In this document: one piece after another, positions 17,060-26,076 of the stretch
Position numbering within the stretch: position 1 is the first letter of the stretch
Layout: each line of letters starts with the position of its first letter
DNA from: Pseudomonadota bacterium
Lineage (GTDB): Bacteria > Pseudomonadota > Gammaproteobacteria > Berkiellales > Berkiellaceae
Length of the DNA stretch: 64,000 nt
Assembly: GCA_018241965.1 (NCBI GenBank)
Contig: JAFECS010000026.1
Coordinates: 1-64,000 of the forward strand
Reading direction: 5' to 3'
Notes under the pieces: model-generated
Database searches by the model: none
Told to the model about the DNA's origin: nothing
The model's input: the letters and a program-made list of their open reading frames with translations, nothing else
Translations under genes and position numbers: made by a program

Positions 17060-18631
17060 CTAGCGAACTCTATTTTTCTTGATGCAGCGGGTGGCTTCAA
17101 AAATTACTTTGGTGCGCCCTTTGGCATCTTTAGTGGTGCCCACGGGCTCAATTTCCACTTTATATGGGATCTCGGGTGTTTTCAGGCAAAGCTGTAACCT
17201 GTCTTGGTCATTTGATCTTCGTCTGGCGATATGTATACCAGGGTAACGTTTATTAACAATTTTACCTTCACGTAATAGTGCTTGCAATCGCTCAACGTCA
17301 GTGGCATTAAGCTCTTTGGGAAAAATACCTTGCGCTATAGGGCGGATCATATAGATCCCTTTTTTCATTTCAGGCCCACTAAGGGGAATCGCTGTATCAG
17401 TGAGGCGGGATGCTTGTAATGCAGCGGTTAAATTAGCGATGCTGTCTTGCTCTGGATTTGTAAGCATGTCATCCAGTTTTTGCAAAACCTTTGATAATTT
17501 GCGTGGGCTATATTGATAATAATCAGTAATAACTAAATGAAGATCGGCATTAAACCCGCCGTTTACACCTGCTTCTTGCAATAACTTAAGAACCTTGTCT
17601 TGAGAAAAATTTAAAGGCATCTTCCAATCGCAAAATAAAATACCAAATTGACGGAACATTTTAACACGGGCCAAAGTCAAGGTGCGAAATTCTTGGTCAA
17701 CCATTTCTTTGATAAGCGCTAATTTACGTTGGCCTTGAGCTCTCATGTTCGTTAAATATTGTTTTGCTTGGGGGATTAGTTTTTCTAGCGCAGCATCCGT
17801 TAAGCGTTCAAGTTGAAACTTTTGCAAACGATAAGCTAAATTCCAACGGCGTGAGATGCAAAGATTAGATATGTAACTGCTTAAATTAATATGCGTATTA
17901 GGATCAATCTCAGAGAGTGTTAAACACGTTGCTTTAATAATGTATTCAACACCTTTGCCATAATAGCCAAGGTTAAAATAATAATTACTTAAACTCGAAT
18001 ACACGAAATGATAAATTTCATCTATTTTTGCCTCTTTGGTGACGATGGTAGGGTCTTTATAATGAGCGAATTGATGGGGCACCTGGTCTTTGGCAACTTC
18101 ATGGCAAAAGGATGCAAAATCTAACATCTTATTTGCCGCAAAAAGAGCAAGCTCGGGTTTATCTAGATGCTGATATAAGGCATGTTGTTCACCATAATAA
18201 TGTAATAAATGTAGAGCAATGGTGGCGTGAACCTTTATATCTTCTGAGCGGGGACTATTTTTAAATAATTTTGCTATTTTAGCAATTTTTGATGTGCAAC
18301 CTTTTAATAATTCAAGCACAGCGGGGGCTAGTCTAAGGTTGTTTTTTAAATATTCATCGTTAAAGTGCTCTTGAAATAATTCAACAAACAAGGAGCACTG
18401 AACACCGAATTGTTGAAGAATGCTATCATCTAAGATATTGCAACCCAAGCGTGAGCAGTGCTTGTAAAGTTCATCTAAATAGGCATTGAAGGTAGTGGTC
18501 AATTGTGCAAAATGAGTGAATTCAGATCTTGCCCCCAATTTTAATTTGGCTTTGATGGGCAAGTACGCCAGCAAAAAGAGATTGACTTTTTCAAAGATAG
18601 AATTTGTGTTACTCGCTGGACCTTGTTTCAC
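17060..18631 (-). CDS. Helical unknown protein with TPR-like middle
   Basis: The 523-residue protein is not recognised. Residues about 140-300 are paired helices of TPR-like character (ALHLLHYYGEQHALYQHL, YSSLSNYYFNLGYYGKGVEY). A C-terminal domain (about 420-523) is rich in strands and ends in the basic tail RCIKKNRVR. The start codon is GTG, with AGGAG 8 bases upstream, and the N-terminus reads MKQGP, matching the M-x-x-G start shared with several neighbours. It is convergent with the IcmL-like gene, 9 bases away. A translocated or scaffold role is plausible but unproven. Confidence 0.65.
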   Translation of the reverse strand: MKQGPASNTNSIFEKVNLFLLAYLPIKAKLKLGARSEFTHFAQLTTTFNAYLDELYKHCSRLGCNILDDSILQQFGVQCSLFVELFQEHFNDEYLKNNLRLAPAVLELLKGCTSKIAKIAKLFKNSPRSEDIKVHATIALHLLHYYGEQHALYQHLDKPELALFAANKMLDFASFCHEVAKDQVPHQFAHYKDPTIVTKEAKIDEIYHFVYSSLSNYYFNLGYYGKGVEYIIKATCLTLSEIDPNTHINLSSYISNLCISRRWNLAYRLQKFQLERLTDAALEKLIPQAKQYLTNMRAQGQRKLALIKEMVDQEFRTLTLARVKMFRQFGILFCDWKMPLNFSQDKVLKLLQEAGVNGGFNADLHLVITDYYQYSPRKLSKVLQKLDDMLTNPEQDSIANLTAALQASRLTDTAIPLSGPEMKKGIYMIRPIAQGIFPKELNATDVERLQALLREGKIVNKRYPGIHIARRRSNDQDRLQLCLKTPEIPYKVEIEPVGTTKDAKGRTKVIFEATRCIKKNRVR

Positions 18632-18864
18632 GATGATAACTCCTGGATGAAGAAATGATGGGAATTGACCAAAATAACGTTGATTTTGTGGTTATAAAAT
18701 CAATTGCGGGAATGGAGTAACATTATAGGTAGGCCATCACTTTACTAGCAAGTCATAAAAATTAATGAGCAATTTTCATAAATATTACGACATAATCTTA
18801 GTCACATTTTAGTTATACTCGCAAGCCAATTGACTGAATTTCACTTGGTTCAAAGAGGTATACG

Positions 18865-19527
18865 ATGAATTACGGACCTAGTAATAACTTAAATCTAAGT
18901 TTCTGGGATTTTATGATTAAGAGGGATCGTAATGCACAAAATTTAGTAGGTTTAGGTGATTGTCATTTTTGGGGGAAGGGAACGCCGGTAAATGTTGTGC
19001 AAGCATTTCACTATTACCAAGAAGCCAGAGATAAGAATCCAAAGTATGTTGATGTGTGGGACAGACTGCGGCTTTGTTACCTCAAAGGGATGGGGGCTCC
19101 CAATAGCCATAAACTCGCCAAAGAAGCCTATGATAGATGGTTAGCCTTAAGGAATGCGAGTATGACTCAGCGCAGTAGAATAACTCGAGCGGCAGCAAGT
19201 TCAAGTGCTAATGAAGCACAGATTACGCAGGAAAGTTCACATCTAGAAAAAAAACCAAAAACTGTGCTTGAAAATTTGATGAATAACTTAGTGTTAAATC
19301 CTGTGGCGGATGCAGCGGTTGCAGAGGGACAGACTTTTTTGCCTCAACGAAATCACAGTGTTCTTGTAGATAAACAAATTGAAAGTAATAAAAAATATTT
19401 GTCTGAATTAGATCAAAAAATTAAGGACATAACTGAGGAAAATGAGAGGTTAATGAGGAAGGTAATCAAACGTGAACGGCAACTTAGGGATGAGTCAGAA
19501 AAAGTGAATTCTACCGCTAAAATATAA
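18865..19527 (+). CDS. Sel1-repeat/coiled-coil protein, first of three
   Basis: The 220-residue protein has Sel1/TPR-like repeats at about residues 25-95 (GDCHFWGKGTPVNVVQAFHY and YLKGMGAPNSHKLAKEAYDR) followed by a Ser/Ala-rich linker and a coiled coil at about 165-215. Sel1 repeats mediate protein-protein contacts. AAAGAGGTATACG precedes the ATG. It leads a same-strand group with the genes at 19570 and 21082; gaps are 42 and 21 bases, and all three share an AGAGGT-type ribosome-binding site and a repeat-plus-coiled-coil layout, which suggests an operon built by duplication. Confidence 0.7.
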   Translation: MNYGPSNNLNLSFWDFMIKRDRNAQNLVGLGDCHFWGKGTPVNVVQAFHYYQEARDKNPKYVDVWDRLRLCYLKGMGAPNSHKLAKEAYDRWLALRNASMTQRSRITRAAASSSANEAQITQESSHLEKKPKTVLENLMNNLVLNPVADAAVAEGQTFLPQRNHSVLVDKQIESNKKYLSELDQKIKDITEENERLMRKVIKRERQLRDESEKVNSTAKI

Positions 19528-19569
19528 TAGTTTATTCCCAGGTTGTTATTTTTTTATAAGAGGTTAATG

Positions 19570-21060
19570 ATGCAAGAGGGTCCCCAAAGCACTCAAAAAG
19601 GGTATTCTTATTGGATTCAGGCACTAAAAGAGCAAGAATCCGTAGAAAATTTATGGGGGCTGGCAAGCTGCTATGATGAAGGTAATCAAATACCAATCAA
19701 TAAACGCCAAGCATTGTATATTTACCGAAAAATATCTTTAATGGATCCTAATAATATAGATGTTTGGGTAAAATTGGCTGAATATTATGAACAAGGATAT
19801 GGCATTAATGATCAGCCCCATCCCGAGGCAGCTCAAAGCTGCTATCAGCAGGCAATGAATATATTCCAGAATAGTAGCGTTGTTTCTGGAGAATCAAATC
19901 TTGAACGATATACGGAATTAGGAACACATTATTTAAGGGCGTGCGACTTAATTAAAAATGGTAAAAACTCCTTTGAAGCGGTTGAGGCACGTATTTTATT
20001 AACGCGCGCTTTAGAGCTTGAAACAGCAGATACCTGCAGACATTTTGTTGTTAAAGCGTTAGTCAACTTGGCATATTGTTATCAAATGGGGATTGGCGGA
20101 GAGCAAGATAGAGATAATGCAAATAATGCTTATGAGGACGCTCTGTCTCTGGATCCTTATTGTGTTCAAGCTTTAAATAATACCGCCTATTATTATCTCC
20201 AAAAATATAAGAGTATTATCACTGCCAATAAGGACATTCTCACTGCTAATAGCAGCAATCCAGTTAATTTTAAAGATTTAAAAGAGAAGAAAAAGGCTGA
20301 AGATGATAAAAAGAAATTAATTAATGAATTAAGTGGCCTAAAAAAGTTAATACTTGAAAGACTAAAGGTAGCGTTAACAATTTCTAATAAAGCGATAATT
20401 CTGTGTCCGGCAATACTTAATAGTGTCGGACAGCTTTATTGGGAAGGCTTAATTATTCCAAAAAATGAGCAGGTGGCTATTAAATATTTTCAAAGTGCAC
20501 AGGAAATTCGACGCTCTGTACGTCCGGCCCCCTTTGATAATACCGGTATGCTTGCTATTTATGAACACATCCCTAATTATCCAGGGGTAATTGAAGCATT
20601 GAAGAAAGAAGCCCCAAAGATAGTCCAACTACAAAGCGTATCTATTGAAAGAATGATACGTCATCAAAAGAATAACCATACAACAAGACTTTCAAGCACA
20701 CCATCACTTCAACTGATATCAAAGCAAAGCGATGCAATTAGAGTAAAGTTAGGGGAGCTTAGAGCTTTACAAGCTGAAAATGCCAAATTAAAAGAACAGC
20801 TTGACGAACTTGATCCATCTTCAACAAACGTAGATAACACTGCAATTCGAAGAGTGACTTTCGTCTCTGATTTGGAAGAGCAATTAGTAAGTCTAAAGGC
20901 TGAAGTTGAGAGCAAGCAAAAAGAAGTGTCAGATTTAGAATCTGAAAATAATCACTTAAAGAGTGTTTTGGCTCAAGTTTCACCCAGCGCTGAAAGAAAA
21001 ATAGAAAGTGCACAAAAAGACAACGAGCGAACAACCAAACGTAGAGCCAGAAAAAAATAA
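19570..21060 (+). CDS. Sel1/TPR coiled-coil protein with basic tail, second of three
   Basis: The 496-residue protein opens with Sel1-type repeats (about residues 15-90: WGLASCYDEGNQIPINKRQA, LAEYYEQGYGIND) and continues with TPR-like pairs to about 330. A long coiled coil fills about 395-480. The tail TTKRRARKK resembles a monopartite nuclear localisation signal. The chosen ATG has AAGAGG 6 bases upstream; an upstream in-frame TTG adds nine hydrophobic residues and is less likely. It shares the M-x-x-G start (MQEGP). A scaffold or host-interaction role is inferred from repeats and neighbours only. Confidence 0.7.
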   Translation: MQEGPQSTQKGYSYWIQALKEQESVENLWGLASCYDEGNQIPINKRQALYIYRKISLMDPNNIDVWVKLAEYYEQGYGINDQPHPEAAQSCYQQAMNIFQNSSVVSGESNLERYTELGTHYLRACDLIKNGKNSFEAVEARILLTRALELETADTCRHFVVKALVNLAYCYQMGIGGEQDRDNANNAYEDALSLDPYCVQALNNTAYYYLQKYKSIITANKDILTANSSNPVNFKDLKEKKKAEDDKKKLINELSGLKKLILERLKVALTISNKAIILCPAILNSVGQLYWEGLIIPKNEQVAIKYFQSAQEIRRSVRPAPFDNTGMLAIYEHIPNYPGVIEALKKEAPKIVQLQSVSIERMIRHQKNNHTTRLSSTPSLQLISKQSDAIRVKLGELRALQAENAKLKEQLDELDPSSTNVDNTAIRRVTFVSDLEEQLVSLKAEVESKQKEVSDLESENNHLKSVLAQVSPSAERKIESAQKDNERTTKRRARKK

Positions 21061-21081
21061 ATGATAAAGAAGAGGTAACTG

Positions 21082-21732
21082 ATGAAAAAGGGTGCGAATA
21101 TCAATGCCGGAAACAATCTACTACAAGAGAAAGCTATGGCGGATAAATTAGTAAAGGAAGCAGAAGGCTTTTTATTTGTAGACAATGTTTCGGCAGCCTT
21201 GAACTGTTATACAAATGCAACTCGGATAAATCCCTGTTGCACAGCAGCTTATCAAGGGATCGCCCATTGTGAGATGTTGATTAGAACATCTATTAATACA
21301 CCTGAAAAACCACCAGAAACTCCTAGTATGAAAGTTGTTCAACAGTCTAGCGCAAGTGTTGCTCCAACGGTACCGGCGGCTAATAGCAGCGGCGCTTCAA
21401 CTATAAGACCAGATAATATTGTAAAACCAACCGAATCTCCTGCCGTTGCAGCAGCCAGTAGCTCCTCATCGACTATGCGACCTGTCTGTATAGCATCTGC
21501 AGTTGATCAACCTAGTCATAAAGTTTTAACACAACAAAATAGTGTTGAACAAGTGAAGAGCCAAATAGCAATCTATAAAAATCAATTGGAAATATTAAAT
21601 TGCCGAGCGCTTATCTTAACTAAATATAATGATCGCTTAAGAAAGGATATTGAGAATTTAAAATCAAATGACTCCAAAGCGCCTCAAAATGACCAAAGGC
21701 CCGCTGAGAAAAAAGCAAGGCATCGCAAATAA
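21082..21732 (+). CDS. TPR/coiled-coil protein with basic tail, third of three
   Basis: The 216-residue protein has one TPR-like pair at about residues 15-60 (AALNCYTNATRINPCCTAAY), a low-complexity Ser/Ala/Pro linker (about 70-150) and a coiled coil (about 155-200). It ends in the basic tail AEKKARHRK. GAAGAGGTAACTG precedes the ATG. It lies 21 bases after the preceding Sel1 gene and shares its layout. The last codons also form one arm of a hairpin that doubles as a terminator between this gene and the convergent 697-residue gene, so part of the tail composition may reflect RNA structure. Confidence 0.65.
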   Translation: MKKGANINAGNNLLQEKAMADKLVKEAEGFLFVDNVSAALNCYTNATRINPCCTAAYQGIAHCEMLIRTSINTPEKPPETPSMKVVQQSSASVAPTVPAANSSGASTIRPDNIVKPTESPAVAAASSSSSTMRPVCIASAVDQPSHKVLTQQNSVEQVKSQIAIYKNQLEILNCRALILTKYNDRLRKDIENLKSNDSKAPQNDQRPAEKKARHRK

Positions 21733-21754
21733 AGCAATACGCCTTATTTGCGAT
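21722..21754. terminator. Bidirectional hairpin overlapping both convergent stop codons
   Basis: ATCGCAAATAA at 21722-21732 pairs perfectly with TTATTTGCGAT at 21744-21754 across an 11-base loop and is followed by a T-rich run. The arms include the last codons and stops of both convergent genes, so each ends with the codons CGC AAA TAA. It should work as a terminator in both directions. Confidence 0.7.
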
Positions 21755-23837
21755 TTTTCTTCTTTTTTGATTTTGAACTTTTTTCATCCTCATTTTTTGA
21801 GGAAAAAGAGCTTGCATTTGCTGCTTGGCCTAATGCCATCGTGGTGCTTCTGGGCGCCTGCGGATTATGCAAAAGTAGTTCAGAAGCAGGTGAGATATTG
21901 GTGCTAGAAGAAGGCACAGTTAAGCCTAACATGGCTCTTGTTAAAGATGTTAGAACGGACAATTTTTTCATGGCTTGAATTGAGTAATTAACTGCCGCTT
22001 CATACTTATCAGCAAGGATTAAATTTACGAGTTCTTGATCAATACTGTCTACGGTTGAATTGAAATTTATAAGTTTAAGTTGCTCGGGGGTTAAAACAGA
22101 ATAACAAGAATAAACTTCCTCACAAAACTCCGCTGTAGCAAGTAGGTAATCCGTATGGTTTTTAAGGATATCTGCATACTTGAGATATTTATCAATCCCC
22201 ACGCGTTCTATCATCGCCATCTTTTGCTTCACTGGATCGCATTGGCGTAAAATGTTTTCGAAAGAAGGTTTTCTTTTTAGTAAATTTCTAAAGTTAGTAT
22301 ATGCTACCATCAATTTAATTTGAGCCTCAGAACGTTTTTTTGCATCTTCATTATTCGTGCTTTTGATTTTTTCTCTTAGCATAGATGTTAAACGATGCAT
22401 TAATCTGTTCAATGTGGATAAACTTAGGTTTAAATTAATTGCAAATTTGCCATATAATTCTTGATCATTAATTAATGATAGTAATGGTGTATCATGCTCA
22501 GATATATAATCTAACGAAAATCTGGCATTAGATAACATCACAAAACAATTTACGCTTTCAAAGCGTATACACCATTCAACTAAAGTGTATTTTTTACCAT
22601 CATTACCTAAAGCATACACACTTGCCTCAGTAAATAAGTCCATGTTAAGGAGTTTTTGTAGGAATGATGCTTTGTCAGCCTTGAGGATCTTTTCAAGCAA
22701 TTGATTGTCAAAAGGCAAAATGCCTAATTGTAATGCTTGGGTTACAAAATCTTCATGTAAAAGGAGATCCACCTTGCTAAAAAATTGAATCACTATGCCT
22801 TTTAACTTGGCTTTTAAAATTAAAACTTCAGATTTAATTTGCGGATCATATTCATCACTTGCATGAAAAATTGCTAAAATATCAAATATTTTTTGCAAGA
22901 TAGCATGTTGTTTAACTGGATCTTTGGCATATTGACCATATTCCTCAATCACAGCGGCAGCACGGCTTACTAAAATTTTCGAATTTTGTTGGGATTTAGA
23001 TTTTAGGGTAATGCTTGTTGATGGTGACGAGCATGCTTCAACAGGGGCAGATTCTACGGTTTCGTCACTTTCTCTTAATTCATTAGGCGCTGGTTCCTTT
23101 TCGATTTCTTTACCAATAATTGTGCCTTGATTAAAGAATTCTATGTCCATTTGGTAGAATTTTCTATCTTGCGTATATGTTTTATTCCCTAAACTTTCCA
23201 ATTGTTGAATGAGATCAATTTGCTTTTGCGCCAATTGAATATATTCTGTTTGAGTTGCAGGGATATGTTCACGTAGTGATGCGAGTTTGTTTTGCGGTTC
23301 TTGTGCCAATTTTAAAAGTATATCTGTTACATTGCTTTGGTATTCCTTGAGTTTCATAATAATATTCGTTTGTGGTAAAGCAAGATTTAGTAACTGATCG
23401 CGACCTTGCTGATCTATTGCAGTAATTTCGTGTTCTTGTCCATCTTTATTTGTAAAGCTAAATAGTGTCGGTTCTAGGTTGACTCTATCGAGTTTGTCAT
23501 AATAAACATGCACACGATATTCTTTTGACTCTGTATCACGCAGATTGACGGTATAGTGATATCGGGATCCTTTCTGTATGTGTTTAGGGACTGTAAAATG
23601 ATGGGAAACTACCCTCATTTGTTTACCATTCAAGTTAAGTGAAAGATCATTTGCCACAGGTATATCGATTAGAAAATAGGGATCTTTGTTCTCTTTAAAG
23701 CTTTTATACTCAATTCTTAATCTATATTGTTCTGACAAGCCTTTTTGAACATTGGGATACTTTTCAAGTAAATAGTGTATGGGATTGGATTCGGGTTCCT
23801 TACGTCGAGCATCAATGTCTTTAACACCCAATATCAT
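21744..23837 (-). CDS. Large unknown protein with basic tail
   Basis: The 697-residue product is not recognised. Residues about 40-150 look strand-rich (YRLRIEYKSF, RVHVYYDKLDRV), as in a beta-sandwich, and the rest is helical, with a Glu/Ser-rich linker at about 240-285. The far C-terminus is low in complexity and ends in the Lys-rich tail SSKSKKKKNRK, which resembles a nuclear localisation signal. The ATG has AGAGGA 8 bases upstream and reads MILG, with Gly at position 4 like other accessory proteins here. There is no signal peptide. It is convergent with the Sel1/TPR operon; an effector role is inferred from context only. Confidence 0.65.
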   Translation of the reverse strand: MILGVKDIDARRKEPESNPIHYLLEKYPNVQKGLSEQYRLRIEYKSFKENKDPYFLIDIPVANDLSLNLNGKQMRVVSHHFTVPKHIQKGSRYHYTVNLRDTESKEYRVHVYYDKLDRVNLEPTLFSFTNKDGQEHEITAIDQQGRDQLLNLALPQTNIIMKLKEYQSNVTDILLKLAQEPQNKLASLREHIPATQTEYIQLAQKQIDLIQQLESLGNKTYTQDRKFYQMDIEFFNQGTIIGKEIEKEPAPNELRESDETVESAPVEACSSPSTSITLKSKSQQNSKILVSRAAAVIEEYGQYAKDPVKQHAILQKIFDILAIFHASDEYDPQIKSEVLILKAKLKGIVIQFFSKVDLLLHEDFVTQALQLGILPFDNQLLEKILKADKASFLQKLLNMDLFTEASVYALGNDGKKYTLVEWCIRFESVNCFVMLSNARFSLDYISEHDTPLLSLINDQELYGKFAINLNLSLSTLNRLMHRLTSMLREKIKSTNNEDAKKRSEAQIKLMVAYTNFRNLLKRKPSFENILRQCDPVKQKMAMIERVGIDKYLKYADILKNHTDYLLATAEFCEEVYSCYSVLTPEQLKLINFNSTVDSIDQELVNLILADKYEAAVNYSIQAMKKLSVLTSLTRAMLGLTVPSSSTNISPASELLLHNPQAPRSTTMALGQAANASSFSSKNEDEKSSKSKKKKNRK

Positions 23838-24002
23838 CAGAATAGTCCTCTTAACGTAGATTCAATGTAAACACACCAGAAAAGATGAGTTAGGAAGATA
23901 TCAATTTATAGGTGAAAAGTATTGTCATAAATAACTATAGCCGCAAAAAGTATTGATTAAATCAGTATAAATATGAATATTGCAGAGATAGCCTCTTGTT
24001 GT

Positions 24003-24218
24003 TCAATTGAACATACAAGAGGAATGATCTCTATGCTGAGAAGCAATCGATGTCATGGACAATGCAAATGGCACTATAGCTTGGTATAACTTTTTTTGCT
24101 CATCAGTAAATTTATCAATGTTAATTGTCCATAAAGGATGGTTAGGAACAAAGTTGTTTTTACTGCCACCAATAATCGCTCTCAAAATATTTCCCCAAAC
24201 ACTTATTCCACTATACAT
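24003..24218 (-). CDS. Small unknown protein
   Basis: The 71-residue product starts MYSGISVWGNILRAIIGG and has one weakly hydrophobic helix at each end, with Asn/Lys-rich sequence between. The ATG is chosen because TAGGAG lies 7-8 bases upstream; an upstream ATG gives 13 extra residues but has no site. The family is not recognised. It may form a small two-gene unit with the 42-residue frame that starts upstream at 24434. Confidence 0.45.
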   Translation of the reverse strand: MYSGISVWGNILRAIIGGSKNNFVPNHPLWTINIDKFTDEQKKLYQAIVPFALSMTSIASQHRDHSSCMFN

Positions 24219-24305
24219 GATAAAGCTCCTACCAAAATGAAACAATGAATGCCACATTGCAAAATAAGGCTTATTTAATCAATGATTATCTGATGGAACC
24301 TGGGC

Positions 24306-24434
24306 CTAACGAGGCTCAGATATGTTGCTCGATAGGCCTAAATAGGCGGTGACGTGTTTACCAACCAGAGTCCAAATAGCGTGCACAGCATTTTGTGCTG
24401 AATAAGAAAGGCTATTTAAACTAATAGAATTCAT
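24306..24434 (-). CDS. Possible 42-residue small ORF
   Basis: An open frame of 42 codons (MNSISLNSLSYSAQNAVHAI at the N-terminus) lies 87 bases upstream of the 71-residue gene on the same strand. Its ribosome-binding site (GAG, 6 bases before ATG) is weak. The rest of 24219-24557 shows nothing else. It could be a real small peptide gene or chance. Confidence 0.25.
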   Translation of the reverse strand: MNSISLNSLSYSAQNAVHAIWTLVGKHVTAYLGLSSNISEPR

Positions 24435-24557
24435 GTGAAGCTCAAAAATAATAATGGATAATTCGAAGCTAACATGCGTGTTTTAAATAAACAAGCGTTT
24501 TTGTGGGAAATTTATTGAATTACTCAGAAGAAGAGCTATAAGTTAGCCTACTTATGA

Positions 24558-25349
24558 CTATTTTTTAATACTTTGCATGAAGGATCTTACCTTTGCTGCT
24601 TCCAGAAAATTATTGCCTTTACCCTCTTTTTTGAAGTAACTACCCACAATAATACCGTCCACCTTATCATAATATTGGTGCACATTTTCGGCAGTTGCAC
24701 CGCTGCCAATTAAAATGGGTAAAGAAGAATTTTCACGCACAGTGGCAACATCATTTAAATCCGTTGGAGCGCCTGTGAGCTCACCTGAAACAATCAAAGC
24801 ATCGGCCAAGCCTCGGTTTTGGGCATCTTTTGCTTCCATGGCTAAACCGCGTGAAGCTAAAGGTGCTGCATGCTTTACGCCCACATCAGCAAAAATCAGT
24901 ACAGAAGATTTTAAACTAGAACGTAAACGTAGCACCTGATGGCTAATGCCTTCAATAACGCCTTGCTCAGAGACAATAGCCCCCATAAACACATTTACAC
25001 GTATAAACTGCGCGCCTACTGCGGTGGCAATAGCCATGGCTGCTTCACCATCGTTACGCAACACATTAATACCCGTGGGCAATTTAGTTTCTTTGATCAC
25101 TTCACGTGAGATGCTGCTTAATGCAGCAACAGTTTCTGTGGGCACATGTTTGGGAAAAAAGGGTTGATCACGAAAGTTTTCAATAATTAAGCCATGCACG
25201 CCTTCACGTTCAAGAATGGTCGCTTCTAACAGCGCTTGTTCATAAACACGATCAAGATTGCCATCGTATAAGGGCGCACCGGGCAACGGTAATAAATGAA
25301 TGCAGCCTATAATAGGTTTTTGATTGGCAAAAATATCATTGAATTTCAT
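24558..25349 (-). CDS. BtpA/SgcQ family TIM-barrel protein
   Basis: The 263-residue protein is a full-length BtpA/SgcQ family member. It shows the family N-terminus KPIIGCIHLLPLPGAP, the segment GLIIENFRDQPF, and the C-terminal glycine-rich phosphate-binding-like part LPILIGSGAT followed by DGIIVGSYFKKEG. In cyanobacteria BtpA is needed for stable photosystem I; in other bacteria the family is a putative TIM-barrel enzyme of unknown substrate (SgcQ lies in a sugar operon). This organism is not expected to be photosynthetic, so a sugar- or nucleoside-related role is more likely. The gene stands alone. Confidence 0.85.
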   Translation of the reverse strand: MKFNDIFANQKPIIGCIHLLPLPGAPLYDGNLDRVYEQALLEATILEREGVHGLIIENFRDQPFFPKHVPTETVAALSSISREVIKETKLPTGINVLRNDGEAAMAIATAVGAQFIRVNVFMGAIVSEQGVIEGISHQVLRLRSSLKSSVLIFADVGVKHAAPLASRGLAMEAKDAQNRGLADALIVSGELTGAPTDLNDVATVRENSSLPILIGSGATAENVHQYYDKVDGIIVGSYFKKEGKGNNFLEAAKVRSFMQSIKK

Positions 25350-25473
25350 GTCTCATGCCTATGTCAGACGGAAAACTTTTTACTGTAGAGGTATTTTATT
25401 ATATCGCTATAATTTGCACCTAGAAACCAGGTAAGGTAAATTACGCCACTAAAATTCTGACAGAGGATAAATC

Positions 25474-25983
25474 ATGAAACCATGGCGAATTCCCAATCAA
25501 CCCAATGAACCAAAGTCTGCGCCAGTTGCTATTACCGGCAGAAGAAACACAGGTGAACCGGCAAACCCAGTAAGGAATCGATTGCGATTTATCGATCGTC
25601 ATGCCCCAGATCTCACTGAAGATGTTTTAGCTGAATCGGCACTGCTTAAAGAGCGGCCCGATATTGTTCTTGCTAAAGAGGCCGCAATGGTAAGGAAAGA
25701 AGCAGAACAAAAGGACAAAGAGGCACAAAGAGCTGCAGCCAAAGAAGCCGCAGCATTTGATGAAGAAGTCGCAGTATTAGAGCGAGAATTTTGGGGTGAT
25801 GAAGAAGAATTAGCGGTTGCCCAGCAATTAAGTGGTATAGATATTACCGATGAATCTGCTCAACAAGTTTCGATAGCATCGCGACCTGCAACGGTTACAC
25901 CAAGGTACGATGCCATGATGTCTCAATCTTTACCGACACAGCTACCATCACAACTGCAGAGTCGAAAATTGAGGAATAAATAA
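25474..25983 (+). CDS. Small charged protein with a ubiquitin-interacting-motif match
   Basis: The 169-residue protein has a Pro/Arg-rich N-terminus, a Glu/Ala/Lys-rich helix at about residues 60-108, and the segment DEEELAVAQQLSGID at 109-123. That segment fits the ubiquitin-interacting motif consensus position by position: four acidic residues, a hydrophobic residue (Leu113), Ala116, Ser120 and an acidic residue at 123. UIMs are single helices that bind ubiquitin's Ile44 patch and are a eukaryotic feature. The tail ends SRKLRNK. No family was recognised. It is a candidate host-directed protein; the motif is short, so chance cannot be excluded. Confidence 0.6.
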   Translation: MKPWRIPNQPNEPKSAPVAITGRRNTGEPANPVRNRLRFIDRHAPDLTEDVLAESALLKERPDIVLAKEAAMVRKEAEQKDKEAQRAAAKEAAAFDEEVAVLEREFWGDEEELAVAQQLSGIDITDESAQQVSIASRPATVTPRYDAMMSQSLPTQLPSQLQSRKLRNK

Positions 25984-26026
25984 AGATTTACGGATGTACA
26001 TCCCATATTTTATTAGCATAAATAAA

Positions 26027-26050
26027 AAAACCGAGGATTGCCTCGGTTTT
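26027..26050. terminator. Bidirectional intrinsic terminator
   Basis: AAAACCGAGG (26027-26036), loop ATTG and CCTCGGTTTT (26041-26050) form a perfect 10-bp stem with an A-run before and a T-run after. It sits between the convergent UIM-like gene and the M28 peptidase gene. Confidence 0.9.
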
Positions 26051-26076
26051 AAGTAAAGAAAATAAAAACAATTTGA

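Noticed and set aside
24003-24434. Toxin-antitoxin pair
   Set aside because: Neither frame matches a known toxin or antitoxin, and the 42-residue frame has a weak ribosome-binding site.
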